NCBI GenBank assembly: GCA_903864835.1
Contig: CAIPHK010000019.1
Span: 1-39,207 of the forward strand
Length of the DNA: 39,207 nt
From: an uncultured bacterium
GTDB lineage: Bacteria; Margulisbacteria; Marinamargulisbacteria; SXXA01
Reading direction: 5' to 3'
The notes below the pieces were generated by a model that saw only the letters and a list, made by a program, of their open reading frames with translations, ran no database searches and was not told the DNA's origin. The position numbers and the translations under genes are program-made. Positions 20,241 to 28,028 of the stretch are shown here, piece by piece. Position 1 is the first letter of the stretch. Each line of letters opens with the position of its first letter.

Positions 20241-20629
20241 TGCCTGATCTTTCCTGTCTCCCAAAATCGTCCCGCATTATCTTGAAGCGCCAGTTTGAGC
20301 ACATATTTTCCTGGGGGAATCGAATAGAAGGCAACAGCATTCGAATTCAATTCTGTTCTCCCTATAGCGGCCACCCTAAGGTGGCCTTTGTTGCACCCCG
20401 ACGAATCGGGAATGCGGTCAAACGAAATTTAGCCAAGCGGCGGCTTCGCGAAATATACCGACTTGCCCAAGGTGGGGCCATGACGCCCAGCGATATGGTC
20501 ATTATTGCAAAAGCGCCACTTATAACCGCCCCCTTCATCAGCGCACAGGATCAGTTCGTGGAATTAATTGCACGACTCCAAAAAAAGAACAGGCCAAATG
20601 ATCAAATATCTCGTCATCATGGTAATTAG
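20240..20629 (+). CDS. rnpA: Ribonuclease P protein component
   Basis: Protein partner of RNase P RNA for tRNA 5' maturation. 129 residues from GTG 20240. The family-defining RNR helix is AVKRNLAKRRLREIYR, preceded by VAFVAPRRIGNAVKRN and followed by DMVIIAKAPL. The C-terminal tail overlaps the first codons of yidD. Position between rpmH and yidD supports the call. Confidence 0.94.
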   Translation: MPDLSCLPKSSRIILKRQFEHIFSWGNRIEGNSIRIQFCSPYSGHPKVAFVAPRRIGNAVKRNLAKRRLREIYRLAQGGAMTPSDMVIIAKAPLITAPFISAQDQFVELIARLQKKNRPNDQISRHHGN

Positions 20630-20816
20630 AGGGTATCAACTCACTCTCTCTCGCATCCTAGGTCCACGATGTCGATTTTATCCAAGCTGTTCTAATTATG
20701 CGATCGAGTCCATTCAACGATTTGGCATCGGTCACGGTCTTTTAAAGTCAACCCGTCGTGTTCTGAAATGCCACCCCTTCCATCCGGGAGGAATCGACCC
20801 TGTAGGAGATTATTAA
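20598..20816 (+). CDS. yidD: Membrane protein insertion efficiency factor YidD
   Basis: 72 residues from ATG 20598, overlapping the end of rnpA. The family motifs are clear: RGYQLTLSRILGPRCRFYPS, CSNYAIESIQRFG, then CHPFHPGGIDPVG. The upstream 10 codons of the open frame do not match the family, so the ATG giving MIKYLVIMVIRGYQ is preferred. It is believed to assist YidC-dependent insertion at the inner membrane. Confidence 0.94.
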   Translation: MIKYLVIMVIRGYQLTLSRILGPRCRFYPSCSNYAIESIQRFGIGHGLLKSTRRVLKCHPFHPGGIDPVGDY

Positions 20817-21512
20817 ATGGGAATTTTTACGTTTTTAGCCGACAACATCATGCTTCCGTTCCTCAATTTTTCGTACCATTCTATTTACCCCAACTACGGG
20901 GTCGCGATCATCTTATTGACTCTCGCCATCAAGCTTGTTTTTTTTCCTCTGACAAAAAAACAATTTGATTCAATGAAGGTAACCCAAAAAATTCAACCTG
21001 AAATCAAACGAATTCAAGAAGAATTCAAAGATCAACCCGAAAAGTTGCAACAAGAAATTCTCCGAGTTTGGAGAGAAAACAAGGCCAACCCACTAGGCGG
21101 ATGCTTGCCACTACTCATCCAGCTTCCATTTTTCTTTGGAATATTCCAAACCATCAATGGCCCCGCGTTCAAAGCGATTTTGGCACAACCCGGCATCAAT
21201 CCAGGAATGTTTCCGATCTGGCTCACCAACTTAGCCGCGCCGGATCCTTGGTTTATCCTTCCGGTAGTCATCGCAGTTGCAACCTATCTGTCGCAAAAAA
21301 TGATGACGATGGACCCGAATCAAGCCGCTATCTTTATGTTTATGCCAGTTGTAATGGGTATTATTTCAATCAAAATGCCGGCAGGCGTATTAATCTACTG
21401 GGCAGCTCAGCAAATTTTTTCTAATATTCAGCAGTACATGATGATGAAACGTACAGTTCAACCCGACGACGCCATTACGGTAACCGTACGCACCACAAAA
21501 AAATCGGACTAG
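20817..21512 (+). CDS. yidC: Membrane protein insertase YidC (short form)
   Basis: 231 residues, directly abutting yidD, with a TAGGAG ribosome binding site. It contains only the conserved 60KD_IMP core with five membrane helices and lacks the large periplasmic P1 domain of proteobacterial YidC. There is no lipobox. Landmarks: NYGVAIILLTLAIKLVFFPL, the coiled cytoplasmic hairpin (MKVTQKIQPEIKRIQEEFK), GGCLPLLIQLPFFFGIF, and PAGVLIYWAAQQIFSNIQQY. The hydrophilic-groove position that is Arg in E. coli (R366) and Bacillus SpoIIIJ (R73) is Lys here (AIKLVFFPL), a conservative change. Confidence 0.95.
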   Translation: MGIFTFLADNIMLPFLNFSYHSIYPNYGVAIILLTLAIKLVFFPLTKKQFDSMKVTQKIQPEIKRIQEEFKDQPEKLQQEILRVWRENKANPLGGCLPLLIQLPFFFGIFQTINGPAFKAILAQPGINPGMFPIWLTNLAAPDPWFILPVVIAVATYLSQKMMTMDPNQAAIFMFMPVVMGIISIKMPAGVLIYWAAQQIFSNIQQYMMMKRTVQPDDAITVTVRTTKKSD

Positions 21513-21525
21513 GAAAGGGATCATT

Positions 21526-22173
21526 ATGGCCGAACATCGTGGAATATTCAGCTTCTTCAAGAACCTGATCTCAGACTCCAAAAAACCAACTGAAGTCCTT
21601 ACCTCCGAGCCCAAGGGCCACTCACCCGCTAGCCCCGCCGGCACGGTTGCCCGCTCAATGTCAGCAACCCCTTTAGCCACCGGAGTCCCCGTACCCGACG
21701 ACATTGCGGAGTTTGGGTTACAAAAGCTCCAAGAAATTTTGGACCTTAGTTTTGGCGGGACCACGGTAATTACCGATCAAGGCAACGACGAGCTCTGCCT
21801 TGAAGTGCTTAACGCAACAGATTCCTCCCGACTTATCGGAAAAGATGGGATGACGTTAGACGCCCTTCAGACAATTGTCAGAGCCATTATTTTCAAACGA
21901 TTTGGTGCCAATGTTCGCGTCTCCATTAACACTGAAGACTACAAACGCCGACGGGAAGACCAAATTAGAACCCAAGCCGAAAAAGCGCTTAATACCGTAC
22001 TCACCAAAAATTCCCGCGTAAGTTTGCGCCCCATGAACGCAGCGGAACGACGATTGGTTCACCTCATTTTTGAAGGCGACAATCGCGTTCGAACGTTTAG
22101 TTCTGGAAATGGGACCTATCGGCACATTGTGGTAGAAAAGCGAGGTCCCAAGTCGACGAATGGCCCTCGGTGA
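21526..22173 (+). CDS. jag: Jag-like KH-R3H RNA-binding protein (KhpB family)
   Basis: 215 residues. The C-terminal two-thirds has a KH domain, with LNATDSSRLIGKDGMTLDAL in place of the GxxG loop region, and an R3H domain with RRLVHLIFEGDNRVRTFSSG near the end. The N-terminal ~65 residues (FSFFKNLISDSKKPTE and a Pro/Ala-rich linker) do not look like a standard Jag_N domain. KhpB/Jag proteins bind many small RNAs and mRNAs and affect cell division and wall growth. ATG 21526 has GGAAAGGGA upstream; the stop overlaps mnmE. Confidence 0.9.
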   Translation: MAEHRGIFSFFKNLISDSKKPTEVLTSEPKGHSPASPAGTVARSMSATPLATGVPVPDDIAEFGLQKLQEILDLSFGGTTVITDQGNDELCLEVLNATDSSRLIGKDGMTLDALQTIVRAIIFKRFGANVRVSINTEDYKRRREDQIRTQAEKALNTVLTKNSRVSLRPMNAAERRLVHLIFEGDNRVRTFSSGNGTYRHIVVEKRGPKSTNGPR

Positions 22174-23518
22174 TACAATCACCGCGATTGCGACCCCTCT
22201 GGGAATCGGAGGGATCGGAGTCATTCGCTTGTCTGGCCCCGATGCACGGCCTATTGCCCTTCGGTTTTTAGAATCCAAGCAACGGCTAAAACCCAATCGA
22301 ATTTTATACGCAGAAATTCGATCTCCGGTTACCCGAGACTTAATCGACGATGGGTGTGTTGCGTTTTTTAAAGGGCCTCAATCGTACACAGGCGAAGACA
22401 CTGTTGAATTTCAGCTCCATGGCTCCGTTCACATTATGCGAACACTCCTGGGTGAGTTGATCGCCCAAGGGGCCCGTCCCGCCGACCCGGGAGAATTTAC
22501 CCGTCGTGCATTTATCGCCGGAAAACTGGACCTGACAAAGGCCGAATCGGTCATTGATATAATCCATTCCACTAATGACCGGGCCCATGCGGTGGCGCTC
22601 AATCATTTACAGGGGGGACTGTTTCGCCAAATTGAGGGCCTTCGCCGACCGCTGATGGAGATTCTGGAACAAGTCGAAGGGTCCATTGATTTCCCTGACG
22701 AAGTCGACGCCATCGACCGTAACGAGGTCAAAGCCGTGTTGACCGAAATGAAACAGAAAATTCAACAGACCCTCAAACTCAAAGATTTTGGCCGATGGAT
22801 TACCTCCGGAATTAAATGTGTGATTGTGGGGCGGCCAAATGCGGGAAAGTCGTCGCTGATGAACCAGCTTGCCGGCGAACCCCGGGCCATTGTTTCAGCG
22901 ATTCCGGGAACGACGAGAGATTTTATCGAAGTTCGCGTTGAGCTTGGTGGCGTTATTTTTGAATTTATTGATACGGCCGGGATTCGAGAGACCCATGATC
23001 CGATTGAATTATTGGGCGTAAAGCGGGTTAAATCCCTGATCAAAAGTGCCGATCTTATTATTTGGGTAATCGACCAAACCCAGCCGCTCACGGTGGAGGA
23101 TCATGCCATTGGGACCATAGTGACCCGCAAAAAACATAAGGTTATTGTGCTAAATAAGTCGGATAAAAAACAGACGCTTAATACAGGAGCGCTACCCGCA
23201 AAAGTGGCTCAATTGTCGCTTTCGGCTAAACGGGGAACGGGGATCTCCGAATTTAAGGAATTCTTGGCAAAGACGTTTATCAGCCGGCTCGATTCGATCA
23301 ATCTCGACTTAATCTGTAACATTCGCCAGCAGAGCTGTTTAAACGTCGTTTTAGAGCATTTGAATGGCTTGATTGAGGGTATGGACGTTGCGCCTAATGA
23401 TGACTTGTTTGCGTTTGATTTGCGGCAGGCTGTGATGAAATTGGGGGAACTGACGGGGGATACATTTAACGAAACGGTGTTGGATGGGATTTTTTCGCGG
23501 TTTTGTGTGGGGAAATAG
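22160..23518 (+). CDS. mnmE: tRNA modification GTPase MnmE
   Basis: With MnmG, modifies the wobble uridine of several tRNAs. 452 residues. The N-terminal formyl-THF-binding domain reads DTITAIATPLGIGGIGVIRL, SYTGEDTVEFQLHGS and PADPGEFTRRAFIAGKLDLT. The G domain has GRPNAGKSSLMN, GTTRDFIE, DTAGIRE and NKSDKK. The C-terminal tail GIFSRFCVGK keeps the essential Cys of the family's FC(I/V)GK motif. The start lies inside the jag 3' end (14-base overlap). mnmG is not adjacent. Confidence 0.97.
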   Translation: MALGDTITAIATPLGIGGIGVIRLSGPDARPIALRFLESKQRLKPNRILYAEIRSPVTRDLIDDGCVAFFKGPQSYTGEDTVEFQLHGSVHIMRTLLGELIAQGARPADPGEFTRRAFIAGKLDLTKAESVIDIIHSTNDRAHAVALNHLQGGLFRQIEGLRRPLMEILEQVEGSIDFPDEVDAIDRNEVKAVLTEMKQKIQQTLKLKDFGRWITSGIKCVIVGRPNAGKSSLMNQLAGEPRAIVSAIPGTTRDFIEVRVELGGVIFEFIDTAGIRETHDPIELLGVKRVKSLIKSADLIIWVIDQTQPLTVEDHAIGTIVTRKKHKVIVLNKSDKKQTLNTGALPAKVAQLSLSAKRGTGISEFKEFLAKTFISRLDSINLDLICNIRQQSCLNVVLEHLNGLIEGMDVAPNDDLFAFDLRQAVMKLGELTGDTFNETVLDGIFSRFCVGK

Positions 23519-23546
23519 GTAGAGACGCAAAATGTTGCGTCTCTAC
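23519..23546. repeat. Perfect 12-bp palindrome with 4-base loop
   Basis: GTAGAGACGCAA, loop AATG, TTGCGTCTCTAC, beginning one base after the mnmE stop, in the short gap between convergent mnmE and the FlgD-domain gene. A stable hairpin would form in both transcripts, so it may act as a bidirectional terminator or 3' stabiliser, but no T-run follows on either strand. The exact symmetry and intergenic position are also typical of REP-like dispersed palindromes. Confidence 0.85.
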
Positions 23547-23567
23547 GGATACATCGTGACGCCGGCG

Positions 23568-24104
23568 TTATGCGTTAACCAACATTTTGCATTTTCCCAA
23601 AACCTTGCCGTTGTTAAGAATCAAGATGTAATAAACCCCTGCGGATAAGTGGCCACCGGTCATTGCTCGGTTGAAGGTCCATTTGGTTACTCCGGAATCG
23701 GCATTTTGTGATTCGCTGTAGACTCGGCTTCCAAATTGGTCGTAAACCTTAACATCCACTAACATCGGTTGATTCAATTCAAATTGAACTTCGGTGCTGG
23801 CTCCGGCCTTGAAGGGGTTAGGGTAGTTTAACACTCGGCCAACAAGTCCTGGTGCATTGAGGATGGAGGCGACTACTTCTTGTGCATCAAATGATTTGGC
23901 GACTACTGCATTGGAGGTAGAAACGTAAATTCCCGCTTCTACTGAGCGGATCATTGATCCAGTAGCGGCCCGTTCGGTGTCGACGAAGAAGGAGGCGAAT
24001 CCGAAGGAGTTAGGAACAATCGTTGCATATACAGGAGCTGCGATCAGTGTGCCCCCGAGGATCATTCCGATTACTGCACTCTTGAGAGCTTGTTGAATGT
24101 TCAT
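23568..24104 (-). CDS. Secreted protein with C-terminal FlgD-like/T9SS-like domain
   Basis: 178 residues from ATG 24104. An N-terminal signal peptide (ALKSAVIGMILGGTLIAAPVYA) is followed by a ~60-residue region of no known family. A C-terminal Ig-like domain of the FlgD/sorting type starts at VLNYPNPFKAG (YPNPF at 94-98) and continues FELNQPMLVDVKVYDQFGSRV, then LSAGVYYILILNNGKVLGKCK. In Bacteroidota such tails serve type IX secretion; in other phyla this domain also caps secreted and surface proteins without a proven T9SS. A strong hairpin lies in its leader. Adjacent surface-protein genes suggest an envelope role. Confidence 0.72.
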   Translation of the reverse strand: MNIQQALKSAVIGMILGGTLIAAPVYATIVPNSFGFASFFVDTERAATGSMIRSVEAGIYVSTSNAVVAKSFDAQEVVASILNAPGLVGRVLNYPNPFKAGASTEVQFELNQPMLVDVKVYDQFGSRVYSESQNADSGVTKWTFNRAMTGGHLSAGVYYILILNNGKVLGKCKMLVNA

Positions 24105-24112
24105 TTTGGAGC

Positions 24113-24160
24113 CCCCGCCACACCATTTGATATTTCTCGCTGACAAATGGTGTATCGGGG
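24113..24160 (-). promoter_or_regulatory. Leader hairpin upstream of the FlgD-domain gene
   Basis: A 10-bp perfect stem (24120-24129 with 24144-24153, 14-base loop) is extended across a 3x3 internal loop by four G-C pairs (24113-24116 with 24157-24160). On the minus-strand mRNA the outer GGGG lies about 8 bases before the ATG, where a GGGGG ribosome-binding segment would sit. It could gate translation or protect the mRNA. Function is inferred. Confidence 0.5.
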
Positions 24161-24250
24161 TATTGAGCAGAAAACATGCACGACTTCTTATATTGTTATG
24201 TCAAAATATGGGATCACCAATGGATCCAAAGACACCTCGATGTAAAAACC

Positions 24251-24273
24251 AAAAAACCCGCCGAAGCGGGTTT
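24251..24273 (-). terminator. Rho-independent terminator after the repeat-protein gene
   Basis: Read on the minus strand: AAACCCGC, TTCG tetraloop, GCGGGTTT, then TTTGG and five T. The 8-bp stem with a UUCG loop and U-tract is an excellent intrinsic terminator. It lies about 60 bases after the stop at 24336 and would end the long sppA-to-repeat-protein transcription unit. Confidence 0.88.
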
Positions 24274-24904
24274 CTCTCTATCCAAATTATCGTCCGATCA
24301 TGCCCCTTTATTTCGCCCCTACGCTGACCATTTTTTTAATAAGGGTAACTACCTGAAATCCAAATTTCGTCATCATCTGCAAAATTATTGGACCCGTATA
24401 CCGTTAATCCCGCACTGCTAACGTAGGCCGTCGTCACCTTAATCGTGCCGTTCTTTGTCTTTATAACTGACACTGGCCAACGGGCATCAGAAAATACATT
24501 GTTAAAGGTCACCGGAATCCCAATCACACTGGTAGCCACGTTACTTTGGGCGTCCACTATTGAAATATGAATACTAAAGAAGCACATCCCCGCCACCTTC
24601 ATATATGCGCCGGAACTATTGTAGTCCGTGCCGCTGGTACCCAAATTGGTTCCTGTGGGTTGAATCGTCGTCCATACTCCGGTTACACCCGCCCCATTAC
24701 CAATCAGATAGTTCGCGGAAACCGTGCCGTTGACCGACACTCCAAAATTATAGTTTGAGGTGACGATGGTACTTGCGACCGCGAAGGTGGTCCCTGTTAG
24801 GCTTAATCCCGTTCCTGCGGTGTATGTCGTATCTGTATCTGAGGCTGGAATCCCTAGCCCAACTACATCCGCTTTGGTGATCGCTAATTTGTTAAACGAG
24901 ATTG

Positions 24905-24959
24905 CTGCGGTGTCGCTGATTGCTAGGTTGGAAACCGCACCGGCGGCGATCTTCGCTGA
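24905..24959. repeat. 55-bp direct repeat, copy 1
   Basis: Same sequence as 25343-25397 with one mismatch (T/C). It encodes the SAKIAAGAVSNLAISDTA module of the repeat protein. The near-identity at DNA level implies recent duplication or gene conversion and gives a substrate for recombination. Confidence 0.85.
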
Positions 24960-25342
24960 CGTTACTGAGTTGTCGGCCGGAGTCACATTGGTTAACGATG
25001 CGCCGTTCCCGGAGAAACTGGTTGCTGTCACTGTTCATGTGTAATTCGACGTTACGACAGTGCCTCCGATTGCGAAGGTCGTTCCACTGAGGCTCAATCC
25101 CGTTCCCGCTGTGTAAACCGTATCGGTATCTGAAGCTGGAATCCCTAGCCCAACCACATCCGCCTTTGTAATAAACAATTTGCTGAATGGTATTGCTGCG
25201 CTTGTACTGATGTCTGCATTTGTAATCGTTCCGTCGAAGATCTTTTCGGAAGTGACCGAGTTGTCTACCGGAGTCACGTTGCTCAATGACCCACCGTTGT
25301 TCTCAATCGAAAAAGTGGTCCCACTGAGACTCAACCCAGACC

Positions 25343-25397
25343 CTGCGGTGTCGCTGATTGCCAGGTTGGAAACCGCACCGGCGGCGATCTTCGCTGA
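25343..25397. repeat. 55-bp direct repeat, copy 2
   Basis: Second copy, 438 bases from the first. Here the module runs straight into GSGLSLSGTTF and lacks the ISFNKL...GIPASDTDT segment found after copy 1, as expected from an internal deletion between repeats. Confidence 0.85.
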
Positions 25398-26264
25398 AGT
25401 TACAGAATTATCTACCGGAGTAACGTTGCTTAATGACCCACCGTTATTCTCTATCGAAAAAGTCGTTCCATTTAAACTCAATCCCGTTCCGGCATTATAA
25501 GTCGTATTGGTATCTATATAGTCGGCCGGAATCCCCAAACCCACCACATCCGCTTTGGTAATCGACAATTTGTTAAATGAGATATTAGTCAGTCCAGATC
25601 CATCCCCCACAAACCGAGTCGCGCTTACCCCTCCCCTAATCACCACATCGCTGTGATAACTCGAAGTAACGACCTCGTTCCCGATCGAAAAAGTCGTTCC
25701 AGAAAGCAGAAGCCCCTCACCGGCTTTAAGTTCCGAAACAGGGGTATCCACTTTGGTTTGAATTTCTACCGGCAGAGACGGGTCCACATGCAGCACCGAC
25801 AATACGCCATCGTCACTAATCGATAACCCCGACCCCACTCTTACCGCGCCCAAACGCACAGTAGAGGCGGTCGGAATCCGATCAGCATACATCGCCGTCA
25901 TAGCGGTTTCAGATTGAAGCGAATAGGGCACCGACGTCATTTCAACAAAATCAAGTGCCCCATCGTCCACGATAATTCCAAAGCGTGCGTTAGATAGATT
26001 TAAATTTGCGGCTGTAATCGGATTTATTTTTTCCCAATATTTCCGAAAAAATACCCCGGGATATCGTTTTTGAGAATGTCTCTTGCCACTTGAGCGACTC
26101 CCCGTCATAAATCCCAACCTTAATCACATGCGGCCCACTCAAAAGGCCTCCAGACGCCCCTTGCAACGTGGCTTGTACCGTCAAATATTGGGGAACAGCC
26201 ATAGTCAAAGACGCCAATCCCACCATCCACGCCCCTACCAAAAGCCCCCACTTTTTTTGTCCGG

Positions 26265-26969
26265 TCATCCCCGATCTCCTCTCGATATACCCGCAATACC
26301 CATCTCTATTTTAAAATCCGGCCGCCATTGAAAAAGTTGCAACGACAGGGCCTCCGCTGCGCCCGACCGATACTGAACCGAGGTGGGCAACAGATTCTTT
26401 GCCACTAAGGAATATGAGAAAGAATCAAAATCACGAGAAATTCCGACCTCAATATTTCCCGCAATCGCAGAATCCGAACTCAAATCCTTGGCATACACCG
26501 TCGCCCCGACACCCAAAGAAAACTCCTTAAAAATCGACGACTGGTAGCCAATTTTGAGAATCGTTTCCGATACCGACAGAATCGAATTTTCGACATTATT
26601 GCCCAATGAATCCTGGGTGGTTCCAAAAATACCCCCAATACTGGTGCCGTAATACCCCAGCCCCACCGCATCATCCCCTAGCTTAATTGTGACCGCCAAA
26701 CTACGGTACGCCGACTCGACTACTTGCGACGAAAACAGGCTAAATCCAGACGACTTGACCCGTCGCAGGCTGGCCGGATTCTCAAAAATGACGTCCGCTG
26801 TCTCACTAAAGCCTGCCACACGTCCAACCCCAATTCCTTGCGCAGAGGTGCCAATATCCGACGCTACCGTATACTCTTCCGTCCCTAAGGCCGGTTGGGC
26901 TAATCCAAAACAAAACATAAATACAACGGCGATGAGCTATCGCACTGGAGTCGATCGATTTTTTGACAT
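26265..26969 (-). pseudogene. PorV/UPF0164-like outer-membrane protein, amber codon in the signal peptide
   Basis: The natural start is ATG 26969: it has GGAGAGG upstream and gives MSKNRSTPVR followed by LIAVVFMFCFGLAQPALG, a textbook signal peptide, but codon 11 between them is TAG (26937-26939). The next in-frame ATG (26918) has no ribosome binding site and no positively charged n-region. The mature part reads SAQGIGVGRVAGFSETADVI, FENPASLRR, then alternating beta-strands (LAVTIKLGDDAVGLGYYGTS, FSLGVGATVYAKDLSSDS), like the N-terminal half of PorV/UPF0164 beta-barrels. It ends at ~230 residues, shorter than the usual ~300, and the stop overlaps the next gene's ATG. Suppression, leaky initiation or true decay are all possible. 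Confidence 0.65.
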
Positions 26970-27116
26970 ATTCAGCCTCTCCGCCGGATATACCGGATAT
27001 ACCGACACAACAGATTGTCTGCCAATTGTTCCCGCATCCACAAAAATCCAAACCCATAGGCCCGCTCTGCCTTTGACAAAAAGGAGGACGAATTGTCTAA
27101 AAACCAGGATCCCCCG

Positions 27117-27434
27117 TTAAATAATTCTTCCTCGTTTTTGCTTGCGAAGTTGATCTTCCCATTGCATCGACTGGTTATACGCGTACCCGCCTTTTTTGCT
27201 GATCGTTGTCCGATTAATATCGATCGTCGTGATACTAATTGAGTTACGACGCTCCGCTTTAAACCCCGAATTCACCATGACGGAAATGTTGCCCAATGCC
27301 CGCTCTTTCGCCTCGATCTTCTCCGACAATAATCGGATAAAAATTTGTGCGATGGAATTAAACTTTTTGACCGCTGGGGCCATTTGGCGGGCTTGCGCAG
27401 GACTCAGTTGCCGCTTTTTTTGGGGAGGTGCCAT
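27117..27434 (-). CDS. Unrecognised small basic protein
   Basis: 105 residues, strongly basic, starting MAPPQKKRQLSPAQARQM. No signal peptide or membrane segment. A helical stretch (KKFNSIAQIFIRLLSEKIEAKERAL) is followed by a strand-rich part (ISVMVNSGFKAERRNSISIT) and a polar tail with QSMQWEDQLRKQKRGR. ATG 27434 has TAGGAG at good spacing, and the gene lies 16 bases after the coiled-coil gene, so it is probably real and co-transcribed. Its neighbours suggest an envelope or secretion-linked role, but no family is recognised. Confidence 0.6.
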   Translation of the reverse strand: MAPPQKKRQLSPAQARQMAPAVKKFNSIAQIFIRLLSEKIEAKERALGNISVMVNSGFKAERRNSISITTIDINRTTISKKGGYAYNQSMQWEDQLRKQKRGRII

Positions 27435-27450
27435 ACCACGTTTCTCCTAA

Positions 27451-28023
27451 CTATTGAGCCTGTTCGCCCGATTTTCCACTTTGCATCTCTTTCAGGCGTT
27501 TTCGTCGTTCTTCATTTTGTTCTTCGAGTTTTTTGTGTCGCTTCTCTTCTTCCAAAAGATCCTCTTGCTTCTCTAGTTGTTTCAACTTAGCACGAAGGGT
27601 CTTGATCCGTGCCATATTGTCAAAAAATTGAGAGAAAATGGACCGTTCTTCTCCTTCAAGTTGCTCGAATCCCACTTCGCCTTCGAGACGAGCGAGATCG
27701 TCCATCTTGGTTTCCCATTTACTCTTTTTCCGACGGGTACGATCGACGAACTGTTCTTTAGACAGCTCCGCAGATAGCTCTTCCTCAACCATGGGGATTA
27801 CCGCACCAGGGGGCGCATCCGTTTTTTGGGTCGTATTGGTCTTTGCCCCCTCAGGTTTATTTTTAACCCCCATCATGTCTTTGCTCATTGCTTGAATTTC
27901 ACTATCAATGACCTTTGCTCCATCATTAAACTGCGCAATCATATCCTGAGTACTAACGGGTTTTAGTGCCTCCGGCTGAGAAATAAACGCCCCCCCATCA
28001 ACAGGGGAAATTCCGAATCCCAT
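27451..28023 (-). CDS. Unrecognised protein with C-terminal coiled coil
   Basis: 190 residues from ATG 28023, which has AAAGGAG embedded in the last codons of trmH. Residues 1-75 are polar and disordered-looking; from about 85 to the end the protein is a long charged helix (MARIKTLRAKLKQLEKQEDL and a Glu/Lys/Arg-rich tail), likely a coiled coil. It has no signal peptide or membrane segment. The form is reminiscent of flagellar or secretion-apparatus rod and chaperone proteins, but no signature confirms this. Confidence 0.65.
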   Translation of the reverse strand: MGFGISPVDGGAFISQPEALKPVSTQDMIAQFNDGAKVIDSEIQAMSKDMMGVKNKPEGAKTNTTQKTDAPPGAVIPMVEEELSAELSKEQFVDRTRRKKSKWETKMDDLARLEGEVGFEQLEGEERSIFSQFFDNMARIKTLRAKLKQLEKQEDLLEEEKRHKKLEEQNEERRKRLKEMQSGKSGEQAQ

Positions 28024-28028
28024 GGTAA

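Larger units (their letters stand above)
24336..26268 (-). pseudogene. Secreted tail-fibre-like repeat protein, broken by a frameshift and an in-frame UGA
   Basis: One original gene of about 640 codons in three pieces. Piece 1 (26268 down) has an AGGAG ribosome binding site, a signal peptide (KKWGLLVGAWMVGLASLTMA) and the start of a domain running to GIFSEILGK. There an A6 run, about 26027-26032, shifts the frame; with one A fewer the sequence continues GKINPITAANL, the expected motif. Piece 2 continues to TGA at 25035-25037, after VVTSNYT. Piece 3 follows in the same frame (TVTATSFSGNGASL) and ends at 24336. The body holds repeats built from VDNSVTSAKIAAGAVSNLA, ITKADVVGLGIP and GTGLSLSGTTF, typical of surface or tail-fibre beta-strand repeat proteins. 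The last ~80 residues look like a C-terminal receptor-binding-type domain. Homopolymer sequencing error could explain the frameshift but not the UGA. Confidence 0.75.

Noticed and set aside
25035-25037. In-frame UGA read as a sense codon (alternative genetic code or selenocysteine)
   Set aside because: UGA ends glyQ, dacA and other genes normally; no selenocysteine insertion-like structure or conserved Cys/Gly position is apparent, and the homologous modules do not align without a gap there.
24336-26268. Prophage tail-fibre region
   Set aside because: The repeats resemble tail fibres, but no phage structural, lysis or integrase genes are nearby and the protein has a Sec signal peptide.
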